A stretch of 62,212 nt of DNA from Candidatus Brevifilum fermentans (GTDB lineage Bacteria > Chloroflexota > Anaerolineae > Anaerolineales > Villigracilaceae). Positions 7,873 through 14,928 of the stretch are shown here, one piece after another (positions within the stretch are counted from its first letter, which is position 1; the number at the start of each line of letters is the position of its first letter). The stretch spans positions 1-62,212 of the forward strand of contig CAMCQT010000012.1 of assembly GCA_945877125.1 (NCBI GenBank). Direction: 5' to 3'. Below the pieces are notes generated by a model. It had not been told where the DNA came from. It worked only from the letters and a program-made list of their open reading frames with translations, and did not search any database. A program made the translations under genes and the position numbers.

Positions 7873-9120
7873 TTATAAATATCCACGCGGGTCAGTGATG
7901 CGACCCGTTAGCGCGGTTGCTGCGGCGGTGGCAGGGCTTGCGAGATAAATTTCTGAAAGCGGACTTCCCATGCGCCCGATGAAGTTGCGATTCATCGTGG
8001 TCAACGCGCGTTCGCCCGCCGCAAGAATTCCGCCATGCCGCCCGATGCACGCTCCGCACCCACTGCCGGTGACAGTGCAGCCCGCGTCCATCAAAATTTC
8101 GATCAGACCGTTTTGCATCGCCTTCTTATAAATCCGCTCGCTGGCTGGCGTAACGATCACGCGCGTAAACGGGTGTACCTTTTTTCCTTTGAGCATGTTC
8201 GCCACAATTTCGATATCTTCATAACGGGCATTGGTGCAGGTGCCGATGTAAACCTCGTTCACTTCCAACCCCTCAACCTGACTCAGCGGCTTGACATTGT
8301 CCACATCTGGATGACAAGACACTTGCGGCACGAGCGTGGATACATCAATTTCAATCACCCGCTCATAGCGCGGATTGACAGGTTGAATCATTTCAAACGG
8401 ACCTTTGGCGGGCGTCTCGTTTTCGAGATATTGAATCGTCACCTCGTCCGCGGCGATCAGTCCGCATTTTGCGCCGATCTCCGTGGACATGTTCGGGAAG
8501 ACGATTCGTTCGTGCATCGGCAGATTGTCAATATATTCACCGCCAAATTCCACCGAGCGATAAGTTCCGCCGTCCATGCCGAGCAAGCCCGCAATGTGGA
8601 TCATCACATCTTTGGCATAAACTCCTGCTTGGGCTTGCCCGCTCAATTCCACGCGGATGGTCTCTGGCACTTTGAACCAGCATTTGCCCGTAACCCACGC
8701 CACGCCAATTTCAGTGGAGCCGAGTCCCGTGCCGAATGCGCCCATTGCGCCGTACGTGTTCGAATGCGAATCCGCGCCAATGACGATTGCACCGGGTGTG
8801 ATGAAACCTTCCTCGATCATCACCTGATGGCAAACACCCTGATGCAATAAATGCGGTAGTCCCTGCTCTTTCACAAAGTCTATAATTTTTTTGTGATTTT
8901 CCGCCGCCAACACATTCGGCGCGGGATAGGCGTGGTCAAAGTGAAGCACGATTCGGTTCTTGTCTAAAATCGGCTTGCCAATATCTCGAAATGCTTTTAT
9001 GGCCAGTGGGGTGGTGTTGTCGTGACTCATAATGTAGTCCACATCCAACAATAATATTTCGCCCGCCTGAACGGGTCTGCCTGCTTTGCGTGCAAAAATT
9101 TCCTCGATCAATGTGCCCAT
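7873..9120 (-). CDS. lysT: Homoaconitase large subunit (LeuC/LysT family)
   Basis: 415 aa [4Fe-4S] hydrolyase subunit. Cluster ligands appear as the Cys in YIGTCTNAR and the pair in GSGCGACIGRHGG. HSNTYGAMGAFGTG and GADSHSNTY are substrate-site segments. The length of about 415 matches the short LeuC2/LysT group rather than the 470-residue enterobacterial LeuC. With lysU it would make homoaconitase. It begins 61 bp after lysS, with an AGGAG site overlapping the end of a palindromic repeat. Leucine-pathway activity remains possible. Confidence 0.82.
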   Translation of the reverse strand: MGTLIEEIFARKAGRPVQAGEILLLDVDYIMSHDNTTPLAIKAFRDIGKPILDKNRIVLHFDHAYPAPNVLAAENHKKIIDFVKEQGLPHLLHQGVCHQVMIEEGFITPGAIVIGADSHSNTYGAMGAFGTGLGSTEIGVAWVTGKCWFKVPETIRVELSGQAQAGVYAKDVMIHIAGLLGMDGGTYRSVEFGGEYIDNLPMHERIVFPNMSTEIGAKCGLIAADEVTIQYLENETPAKGPFEMIQPVNPRYERVIEIDVSTLVPQVSCHPDVDNVKPLSQVEGLEVNEVYIGTCTNARYEDIEIVANMLKGKKVHPFTRVIVTPASERIYKKAMQNGLIEILMDAGCTVTGSGCGACIGRHGGILAAGERALTTMNRNFIGRMGSPLSEIYLASPATAAATALTGRITDPRGYL

Positions 9121-9134
9121 GGTTTCTCCTTTTT

Positions 9135-9185
9135 GTAGTGGCGACTTCAGTCGCTGATTTTATGGACGACTAAAGTCGTCACTAC
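9135..9185. repeat. Palindromic repeat between lysS and lysT
   Basis: Arms 9135-9153 and 9167-9185 (GTAGTGGCGACTTCAGTCG and its near-complement) differ at two of 19 positions. The right arm contains the lysS stop codon, so the repeat shapes the end of that protein. Confidence 0.7.
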
Positions 9186-10573
9186 GCTTTTCCGTTGCCG
9201 TTGCCGTTATATTTTTTCAGCACCATACGCGTCTCAGTCCGTTTGACGCCTTGCACCGTGCGAATTTCCTCGATCAAATTATTCAACGCCATCATATTTT
9301 CCACATTCACAAACGCGCTGATGTCGTAATCGCCTGTGATTTCATAGACGTGGGAGACATTCGTAAATCCGCGCATACGCCGCACCACAGCGGATGTGTA
9401 CACATGCGACTCAACTTCCAGCATCACCATTGCGCTGATGTCACGTGGGATCACGTCGATCTCTCTACCCGTTACCTGTTCGGCGATCTCAAGAATATCT
9501 GCATCGAAAAGTTGTTTGCGGTTATCGCCGATATTTTTGATGCGGGTCACGATCACCTCCAACTCCGCCGCGCTGACTTCGATTCCATATTCATCCAGTC
9601 GTGAGGCGACAGCGCTCTTGCCCGTATATTTATCAATGATGATCTTGCGCTCGCGTCCCAAAATGGATGGGTCGAAGGGTTCGTAAGTCCGCGGGTCTTT
9701 GAGGATGCCGTTGGTGTGAACTCCGCTTTTGTGACTGAACGCGTTTTGCCCCGTGATCGGTTTATTGGGCGCGAGGAAAAACCCAGAAACTTTTTCAAGA
9801 TAGCCAGAGACATTCATCAGCGGCTGGATGTTGAATTTTTGATCACCCTCCAAATTGTGAAATGACATGACGGTTTCTGCTAGGTCTGGAATGCCCGTGC
9901 GCTCGCCGAGTCCATTCACGGTAGTGTGGATGCAATCTGCGCCGCCACGAATGCCAGCCATGGCATTGGCGAGAGCCAAGCCATAATCGTTGTGGCAGTG
10001 CAAATCAATTTTGCAGGGGAGCAGGCGTTCACGTAAAGCACGCACTCTTTCAAACATCACATGCGGCTGCATGATTCCCAATGTATCTGCAAAGCTGATG
10101 CGGTCTGCGCCTGCTTCAATCGCGGCGTTGCACACTTGAACCAGAAATTCAAATTCTGTGCGGGTTGCATCTTCTGGCGTGTAGCGGACTTTCAACCCAA
10201 GACTGCGCGCATACGCCACGTGTTCCTGAATAATCGCGATTGCCTGTTCCTGTGTTTTGTGGAGTTTTGCGTCCAAGTGGATTTTCGAGGTCGCGTAAAA
10301 AATTGCAACGCGGTCCGCGCCGCAGGCTTTGGCTTTGTCAATGCCTGAGCGTGAAGCAACTGAATGGGCGACAATCTCAGCTCGAAGACCGAGTGAGGCG
10401 ATGCGCTCAATCGCCTTTGCCACATTCGGCGAGACAGATGGGTCGCCGGCTTCGATCATATCCACGCCTATAAAATCAAGCATGCGTGCGATCTCCACTT
10501 TTTCATCCACAGTAAAGTTGACATAAGGCGTTTGTTCGCCTTCCCGCAAGGTTGTGTCTAAAATTTCAAGCAT
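9182..10573 (-). CDS. lysS: Homocitrate synthase with C-terminal Lrp/AsnC-type RAM domain
   Basis: 463 aa. It condenses acetyl-CoA with 2-oxoglutarate, the first and usually regulated step of AAA lysine synthesis. The DmeLS-type TIM barrel begins with ILDTTLREGEQTP; the metal site is HCHND and the catalytic region continues as GLGERTG. Residues from about 385 on (MLEVESHVYTS, ITGDYDISAFV, VQGVKRTETRMVL) form a RAM domain like that of Lrp/AsnC proteins, which in related homocitrate synthases mediates lysine feedback. The start MLEILDTT at 10573 is chosen because AGAGGAA lies upstream. A longer frame would begin inside the terminator hairpin. First gene of the operon. Confidence 0.88.
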   Translation of the reverse strand: MLEILDTTLREGEQTPYVNFTVDEKVEIARMLDFIGVDMIEAGDPSVSPNVAKAIERIASLGLRAEIVAHSVASRSGIDKAKACGADRVAIFYATSKIHLDAKLHKTQEQAIAIIQEHVAYARSLGLKVRYTPEDATRTEFEFLVQVCNAAIEAGADRISFADTLGIMQPHVMFERVRALRERLLPCKIDLHCHNDYGLALANAMAGIRGGADCIHTTVNGLGERTGIPDLAETVMSFHNLEGDQKFNIQPLMNVSGYLEKVSGFFLAPNKPITGQNAFSHKSGVHTNGILKDPRTYEPFDPSILGRERKIIIDKYTGKSAVASRLDEYGIEVSAAELEVIVTRIKNIGDNRKQLFDADILEIAEQVTGREIDVIPRDISAMVMLEVESHVYTSAVVRRMRGFTNVSHVYEITGDYDISAFVNVENMMALNNLIEEIRTVQGVKRTETRMVLKKYNGNGNGKA

Positions 10574-10587
10574 AGGGTTCCTCTTTA

Positions 10588-10626
10588 TGAAAATAAAAAA
10601 CACCCTCCGTTATCGGAGGGTGTTTT
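10588..10626 (-). terminator. Attenuator terminator upstream of lysS
   Basis: On the minus strand a 13-bp stem (AAAACACCCTCCG, loop ATAA) is followed by TTTTTTATTTT. It lies between the leader ORF and the lysS ribosome-binding site, about 15 bp ahead of the lysS start. It would stop transcription before the operon unless prevented. Confidence 0.85.
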
Positions 10627-10650
10627 GGGTATACAGGTAGATGTAATGAA

Positions 10651-10773
10651 CTACGGCAGAGTTCTGCCCATTTCCTGTTTAACCGAAACATGCCCAGATC
10701 CGACAACCGTGGTTGTGAACATGGGCTTTCGCTTGGACTTGGTTTCAAAACAGAAAATACAGTGTGTGAACAT
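10651..10773 (-). CDS. Putative 40-aa leader peptide of the lysine operon
   Basis: A 40-codon ORF begins one or two bases after the predicted transcription start, so it would be translated from a nearly leaderless mRNA. It starts MFTHCIFCFETKSKRKP: Lys at 12, 14 and 16 and Arg at 15 sit just before a hairpin (10692-10726, arms GCCCA/TGGGC and ACAACC/GGTTGT), followed by a second hairpin (GGCAG-AACT-CTGCC) and the terminator. This is the layout of ribosome-mediated attenuation, where slow translation of Lys/Arg codons would change folding. There is no Shine-Dalgarno sequence. The function is inferred; the peptide itself has no recognised family. Confidence 0.5.
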   Translation of the reverse strand: MFTHCIFCFETKSKRKPMFTTTVVGSGHVSVKQEMGRTLP

Positions 10774-10781
10774 TGGGCAGT

Positions 10782-10809
10782 ATTCTACTTTATCTGAGAA
10801 ATGTGTCAA
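10782..10809 (-). promoter_or_regulatory. Promoter of the lysine operon
   Basis: On the minus strand TTGACA (10804-10809), a 16-bp spacer and TAGAAT (10782-10787) form a near-consensus sigma70-type promoter. The predicted start is about 10775, next to the leader ATG at 10773. An ACCCATTTGAGT dyad lies 12 bp upstream. Confidence 0.75.
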
Positions 10810-10821
10810 TGATTTTATATG

Positions 10822-10897
10822 ACCCATTTGAGTAAATAAATATTTTCAGGTGAGTACCCGTTTGGGGAATAGGCAGGTTTTTTTTTCCGCCTATAAT
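10822..10897 (+). promoter_or_regulatory. Paired ACCCATTTGGGT-like sites and promoter of the putative small RNA
   Basis: Two dyads, ACCCATTTGAGT (10822-10833) and ACCCGTTTGGGG (10856-10867), precede a consensus TATAAT (10892-10897). No -35 hexamer is visible; AATAGGC lies in its place. The second dyad with its flank closely matches the glnA promoter at 14836-14857, and the distance from the motif to the -10 box is almost the same (14 versus 15 bp). The first dyad also sits just upstream of the lys promoter. Confidence 0.5.
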
Positions 10898-10903
10898 TTG
10901 CAT

Positions 10904-11008
10904 ACAAACTTCAGCCGTCTTCTCCGGTTGTTGGTTTATTATCTCCTTGGTAGTCCCCATTGGGGGCGTTCATGGTGGTTGGGATTTTTTCCAACCACCA
11001 TGTTTTTT
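10904..11008 (+). ncRNA. Putative small regulatory RNA complementary to the glnA ribosome-binding site
   Basis: A consensus -10 box at 10892-10897 and a strong intrinsic terminator at 10971-11008 delimit a transcript of about 105 nt in a spacer with no coding sequence on this strand. Positions 10935-10949 (TTTATTATCTCCTTG) pair with 14 of 15 bases of the glnA leader immediately before its start codon. The adjacent CTTGGTAGT (10946-10954) matches a second glnA leader block, ACTACCAAG. A short hairpin CCCC-ATT-GGGG (10955-10965) precedes the terminator. It is convergent with glnE, its T-run ending at the glnE stop codon. It is not tmRNA, SRP RNA or RNase P RNA by any motif I can see. Confidence 0.55.
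10971..11008 (+). terminator. Intrinsic terminator of the putative small RNA
   Basis: A perfect 12-bp stem CATGGTGGTTGG (10971-10982) / CCAACCACCATG (10991-11002) with an 8-nt loop is followed by TTTTTTG-TTT on the plus strand. On the minus strand there is no T-run, so it is not built for glnE. Confidence 0.88.
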
Positions 11009-11010
11009 GT

Positions 11011-14000
11011 TTAGTTTTCCCTGCTCAACAATTGGTTATTGATCTCCTGCACATCGGCAACGTAACGCGCCAGATCATCGCGCAGGTGTTCCACATCCAG
11101 TTCATAGCGTAGGCGGCGGGCAAGAAAAATAAACTCTTCAGTGCCGAAGGGTGGGATGGTGACATCCTTGGCGTTGCCGCGCACGACCCGCAATGAGTCG
11201 ATCAACCAGCGCAGGAATGTGTGTGCTTTGCGGAGGCGGGTGTAGTCATCGTCTGAAAGAATGCCGGCATCGTGTAGCGCGGACATGGCGTCTCGTAAAT
11301 TGGTTAGACGCAGGGCTGGGTTTTGAGCGCCGTGATCGATCTGCAATCCTTGAATAAGATATTCAATGTCCACCAATCCGCCGGGGCTGAATTTGGCATT
11401 GAACGTGCCGCCTGTTACCAGATGCCGCACCTGCCGCTCGCGCATGGCGCGCATGGCGGTCACGTCAAAGGCTCCGCTTTCGTAGGCGTAAACATCCCGC
11501 AGCTTGCATAATTCCTGACCGAGTTCCGCATCGCCCATGATCGGTCGAAGTTTGACCAGCGCCTGCCGTTCATACGCCCAAGCGGGTCCATCTGGCGCGT
11601 AATAACTGCGGAATGAATCCACTGCAACCGCCATGCTGCCTGCCTTGCCATGCGGACGCAGTTGCAGGTCTATTTGAAAAATCCCCTCCTGCCGTGATTG
11701 CATGGCGCTGATCACAGAGCGCACGAGTTGTTCAAAATATTCCGCAGTGCTCACGACCTTTTTGCCATTTGTCTGCCCATTGCCGGCATAAACAAACATC
11801 AATTCAATATCGGATGCAAATCCCAACTCGCGCCCGCCGCATTTTCCCAAAGCGAGAAGCGATAATCCGCAGGGCTGACCATTCTCCAGAAGAGGGTCGC
11901 CATAAATGGCGCGTAGTTCTGATTCGCAATATGTGAGCGTGGCGCACAAAACCGTTTCGGATAGGTCAGTTAATTCGGCGGCGAAATCTTCAAACTCCTT
12001 GGTCAGCCCAAGAATGTGGCGCATGTCAATGCGGAAGAGTTCGCGGTCTTTGAAGGCATTCAGCGTTGCGCGCCAATCAGGATATTGTATGTCGCCAACT
12101 CTGTTGATTTCGAGCGCGCGCGCAAGTTCGCTTTCGAGCTGCGGCTTGGGCTTGGATGTGGCGAGCGCATCCATGTCTTTTACAACTGGGAAGAGGTTTG
12201 CGTATTGCATCCGCAGCAGATCTTCCCAGAGGAAGTTGCTCACGCCCAGCAAGCGCGCCAGCCCGTTGAGCACATCGGGCTTTTCGATGGATGTGATTTC
12301 ATCGGGCCAGTTGGGACGCTGAAAAAGCTGGACAAGAAATTCGCGGAAATGAAGCAGCGCCGTGGATGGGTTGGGCGAATGGGGAAGTAGGTGTGTGAAG
12401 TGTTTGATCAAGACGATGGCAGCGCGTAGTTCACGCTGTTTTTCAGGCGACGTTATTTTATTGCCGTTCTCGTCTGTGACGTGCAGAATGTCCTGTGCGC
12501 GCGTGCCAATGGATTGAACGATGGTGCGCGCGATATAAGTGTGGGTCAGCGCGAGGGCGTTTGTAAATTCATACAGAAAACCAAAAGTGTCTGGCGTGTC
12601 AATTCGCAGGATGGTGTGTCGTTCATCTACATCGTTGTCTATTTCAATGTTGATTAGCGGGAGGACTGACAATTTGCTGGATATATTTTGGTAAGCCTGT
12701 CCCACGCGGACAGCCAACTCGCCGCGGGCTTCGCGCCGTTGACCAGTGCGCATCATCAGCAGGAGATGATGCAAGTCTTTTGTGTAGGATTCCCAGACCT
12801 TGGGCGGGTTGGACAGGATCGTTTTTACGGTGAAGACATCCACGATCTTGCGGCGGGTATCTGGCTCGGACGTGGCAGATGCCTTTTGGCGCGGTGGCAG
12901 CCTTCGGGTAGGGTCGAAGCGCTTGACTGTCTGCGGTTGGGATGCAGTTGGAGAATCCGCTAAAGGTTCGTAAGTGAAGGCGTTTCCATTCAGGATGTCA
13001 AATCCAAAAACGAAGAAGAGTCCGCAGATTATGGAAAGTTCGCCTGGATAATCGTAGCCGACCACGGTGACGCGCCATGTGTTTTTGCCAAGCGGCTGCG
13101 ACGCAACAATGGCGGGCATTTGCTCGTTGACGCCGCGCGCAAGGTCGGCGTGATATTGAATCTCTTCATCTGAAAACGAATCCACATAATCAGCGCCGAG
13201 GCGGGCAATGTGCTGGATGACCTGCGGCTGCGGCTCATTGACAGGTTCGTTGCCAACCCGCCGCAGATAAATGGCGCGGATGGCTTTGCGGTGTTCGTCG
13301 TAGCGATGGGTGAGGGCGGCTGTGTTTTCAAATCCCAGACGACCCGCAAGGAGCGCAAGCGCATCGGGGTCGGATGGCATGGTGTAGGTTTGTTGATAAT
13401 GCATCACTTGAATATAGTGCTCGATGGTTCGCATTAAAGTGTAGCCGTCGGTAAGGACGCGGGCTTCTTCGTTGGTAAGCAGGTGGTGGCGCGCAAGACG
13501 CGGGATGATCTGAAGTGTGGCGCGTCCGTGCAGGTCGGGATATTGATTGCCATAAGCAAGTTGAAGATATTGCACGACAAATTCCACGTCGCGGATCGAG
13601 CCTTCGCCCAACTTCACTTCGCCCCAATCGCGTCCTTTTTGTTGAAGTATTTGTTCGGTGCGTTGCTTCATCGAGAAAACGCTGGCGCGTACTTCTTCGG
13701 GTGCATTGTTAAAAACATACGGCTCAACCGATGCAAGTAGTTTTTTACCGAGTTCAATATCACCGGCAATGGGACGGGCTTTGAGCAGGGCTTGTTTTTC
13801 CCACAGGCGGGCATGTTGCTGAATGTATTGAAGGTAGCCATCTGGCGTGGTGACAAGGAATCCATCCCTGCCCCAGGGACGGAGACGCATATCTACACGG
13901 TAGAGAAAGCCTTCGGATGTGACTCCGCCGATGTTGTCGATCAGCCGTTCGGCAAGTTTGAGCTTTTCCATCGGATCATGCGCGGCGACAAACAGCAGGT

Positions 14001-14595
14001 CAATATCGGAGCTATAGTTGAGTTCCTCTGCGCCGTGCTTGCCCATGGCGATGATGACAAAGTCATTTGCGCTGACGCCGCTTTGCTGGCTGGCAAGATC
14101 GAGGCTGGCGCGGACGAGTCCGCTGGCAAGTTTGGAGAGTTGCCGCGTGACGGTTCTCAAATCATACAGGGCAAGTAGATCACAGGCACCAATCCGCAGA
14201 ATCTCGCCGCGTTGATAACGGCGCAGCGCATCGAGCTTTTTATCCGCGTCTGTCTCATTGATTATTTTCGACGACTCCATGTGAATCGTGGCGGTGCTTT
14301 TACGCTGGGTCAATGATTTGCGGTTGTCAAGCAGGTGGACGTTGCCTGGGTTGCGTAGAATGATCTCGGTCAGGAACTGACTGCCAGAAAAGATCGTAAC
14401 CAGGCTTTCGATTACCCGCGGATTTTTGACAAGCGCGGGCAATACTGATTCGTCCGCGCTTTCGAGGAGGCGTTCCAGGTAGATCAGGGAACGCTGCGGG
14501 TCGGCGGCAGATGCGAGGGCAATGTCAAGGTGCGGTTTGACAACTTCAAATGAAATCCCAAAGTGTTTTGTGATGTTTTGGAGATGATCGCTCAT
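11011..14595 (-). CDS. glnE: Glutamine synthetase adenylyltransferase with two internal ACT-like domains
   Basis: 1194 aa; ordinary GlnE has about 950. The N-terminal nucleotidyltransferase domain carries MGKHGAEELNYSSDID (Asp 197 and 199). The C-terminal one carries LGKCGGRELGFASDIE (Asp 929, Glu 931 where Asp is usual). GlnE linker helices run to about 450. Residues 505-600 (TVVGYDYPGELSIICGLF ... IVDVFTVK) and 660-735 (TILRIDTPDTFGFLYEFTNA ... DILHVTDENG) look like the two ACT domains that end GlnD and bind glutamine there. The protein should adenylylate and deadenylylate glutamine synthetase; direct glutamine sensing is my inference. It lies divergent from glnA, its substrate. No glnB or glnD is in the window. 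Confidence 0.9.
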   Translation of the reverse strand: MSDHLQNITKHFGISFEVVKPHLDIALASAADPQRSLIYLERLLESADESVLPALVKNPRVIESLVTIFSGSQFLTEIILRNPGNVHLLDNRKSLTQRKSTATIHMESSKIINETDADKKLDALRRYQRGEILRIGACDLLALYDLRTVTRQLSKLASGLVRASLDLASQQSGVSANDFVIIAMGKHGAEELNYSSDIDLLFVAAHDPMEKLKLAERLIDNIGGVTSEGFLYRVDMRLRPWGRDGFLVTTPDGYLQYIQQHARLWEKQALLKARPIAGDIELGKKLLASVEPYVFNNAPEEVRASVFSMKQRTEQILQQKGRDWGEVKLGEGSIRDVEFVVQYLQLAYGNQYPDLHGRATLQIIPRLARHHLLTNEEARVLTDGYTLMRTIEHYIQVMHYQQTYTMPSDPDALALLAGRLGFENTAALTHRYDEHRKAIRAIYLRRVGNEPVNEPQPQVIQHIARLGADYVDSFSDEEIQYHADLARGVNEQMPAIVASQPLGKNTWRVTVVGYDYPGELSIICGLFFVFGFDILNGNAFTYEPLADSPTASQPQTVKRFDPTRRLPPRQKASATSEPDTRRKIVDVFTVKTILSNPPKVWESYTKDLHHLLLMMRTGQRREARGELAVRVGQAYQNISSKLSVLPLINIEIDNDVDERHTILRIDTPDTFGFLYEFTNALALTHTYIARTIVQSIGTRAQDILHVTDENGNKITSPEKQRELRAAIVLIKHFTHLLPHSPNPSTALLHFREFLVQLFQRPNWPDEITSIEKPDVLNGLARLLGVSNFLWEDLLRMQYANLFPVVKDMDALATSKPKPQLESELARALEINRVGDIQYPDWRATLNAFKDRELFRIDMRHILGLTKEFEDFAAELTDLSETVLCATLTYCESELRAIYGDPLLENGQPCGLSLLALGKCGGRELGFASDIELMFVYAGNGQTNGKKVVSTAEYFEQLVRSVISAMQSRQEGIFQIDLQLRPHGKAGSMAVAVDSFRSYYAPDGPAWAYERQALVKLRPIMGDAELGQELCKLRDVYAYESGAFDVTAMRAMRERQVRHLVTGGTFNAKFSPGGLVDIEYLIQGLQIDHGAQNPALRLTNLRDAMSALHDAGILSDDDYTRLRKAHTFLRWLIDSLRVVRGNAKDVTIPPFGTEEFIFLARRLRYELDVEHLRDDLARYVADVQEINNQLLSREN

Positions 14596-14651
14596 AAAAA
14601 ATATTATATACCAAGCACCGTCACAAATTGCGGTTTTCTGTTTCCCCTTTC

Positions 14652-14754
14652 GCGGGGTTAAAACCCCTGCTCAGTACATGGAAGCCCTTCGGGCTTAGTC
14701 CGCTTTAGCGGACTTCCACGAACTGAGGCAGGGCTTCAGCCCGTCGAACCCCGT
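14652..14754. repeat. Palindromic repeat between glnE and glnA
   Basis: Outer arms CGGGGTT/AACCCCG enclose three smaller hairpins, among them GAAGCCCTTCGGGCTTAG and GTCCGCTTTAGCGGAC, with CTCAGT/ACTGAG between. The rest of the 333-bp spacer holds the glnA promoter and leader. Confidence 0.7.
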
Positions 14755-14835
14755 TGATTAAAAGCGCAATCTGTGCCCGTTTTGAATATGACCTTTATGC
14801 AGGTAGGATTATTTAATAGGATGGGTAGGAATATG

Positions 14836-14878
14836 CTCCATTTGGGTAATAGACGGGTACCCACTGCACAACTAAAAT
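14836..14878 (+). promoter_or_regulatory. glnA promoter with CTCCATTTGGGT site
   Basis: The block CCATTTGGGTAATAGACGGG (14838-14857) matches the small-RNA promoter block at 10858-10877 in 16 of 20 positions. It stands 15 bp before TAAAAT (14873-14878). No TTGACA-like -35 is present, so an activator bound over the -35 region is likely. A second TAAAAT at 14885-14890 is an alternative -10 box. It does not fit the GTA-N8-TAC site of NtcA or a sigma54 GG-N10-GC element. Confidence 0.5.
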
Positions 14879-14902
14879 AACCCATAAAATTATGGAAAGT
14901 TA

Positions 14903-14928
14903 ACTACCAAGAACAAGGAGATAAGAAA
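14903..14928 (+). promoter_or_regulatory. glnA ribosome-binding site and predicted small-RNA target
   Basis: ACTACCAAG (14903-14911) and CAAGGAGATAAGAAA (14914-14928) contain the Shine-Dalgarno AAGGAG and run up to the ATG at 14929. Both blocks are complementary to the RNA at 10935-10954. Pairing would hide the ribosome-binding site. Confidence 0.5.

Noticed and set aside
8035-8850. 271-codon plus-strand ORF antisense to lysT
   Set aside because: Composition follows the shadow of lysT; no homology or ribosome-binding site.
10566-10748. 60-codon minus-strand ORF upstream of lysS
   Set aside because: It reads through the terminator hairpin and overlaps the lysS start; the 40-codon ORF at 10651-10773 fits the promoter and attenuator layout better.
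10588-10809. T-box riboswitch for the lys leader
   Set aside because: No AGGGTGGNACCGCG-like T-box sequence and no specifier loop were found.
10900-10990. Small protein gene on the minus strand behind AAGGAGATAATAAA
   Set aside because: No start codon lies within 5-15 bases of the ribosome-binding-like sequence.
10856-14878. NtcA or sigma54 control of glnA and the small RNA
   Set aside because: The closest GTA...TAC spacing in glnA is 9 instead of 8 bp, and GG...GC spacings are 9 and 11 instead of 10.
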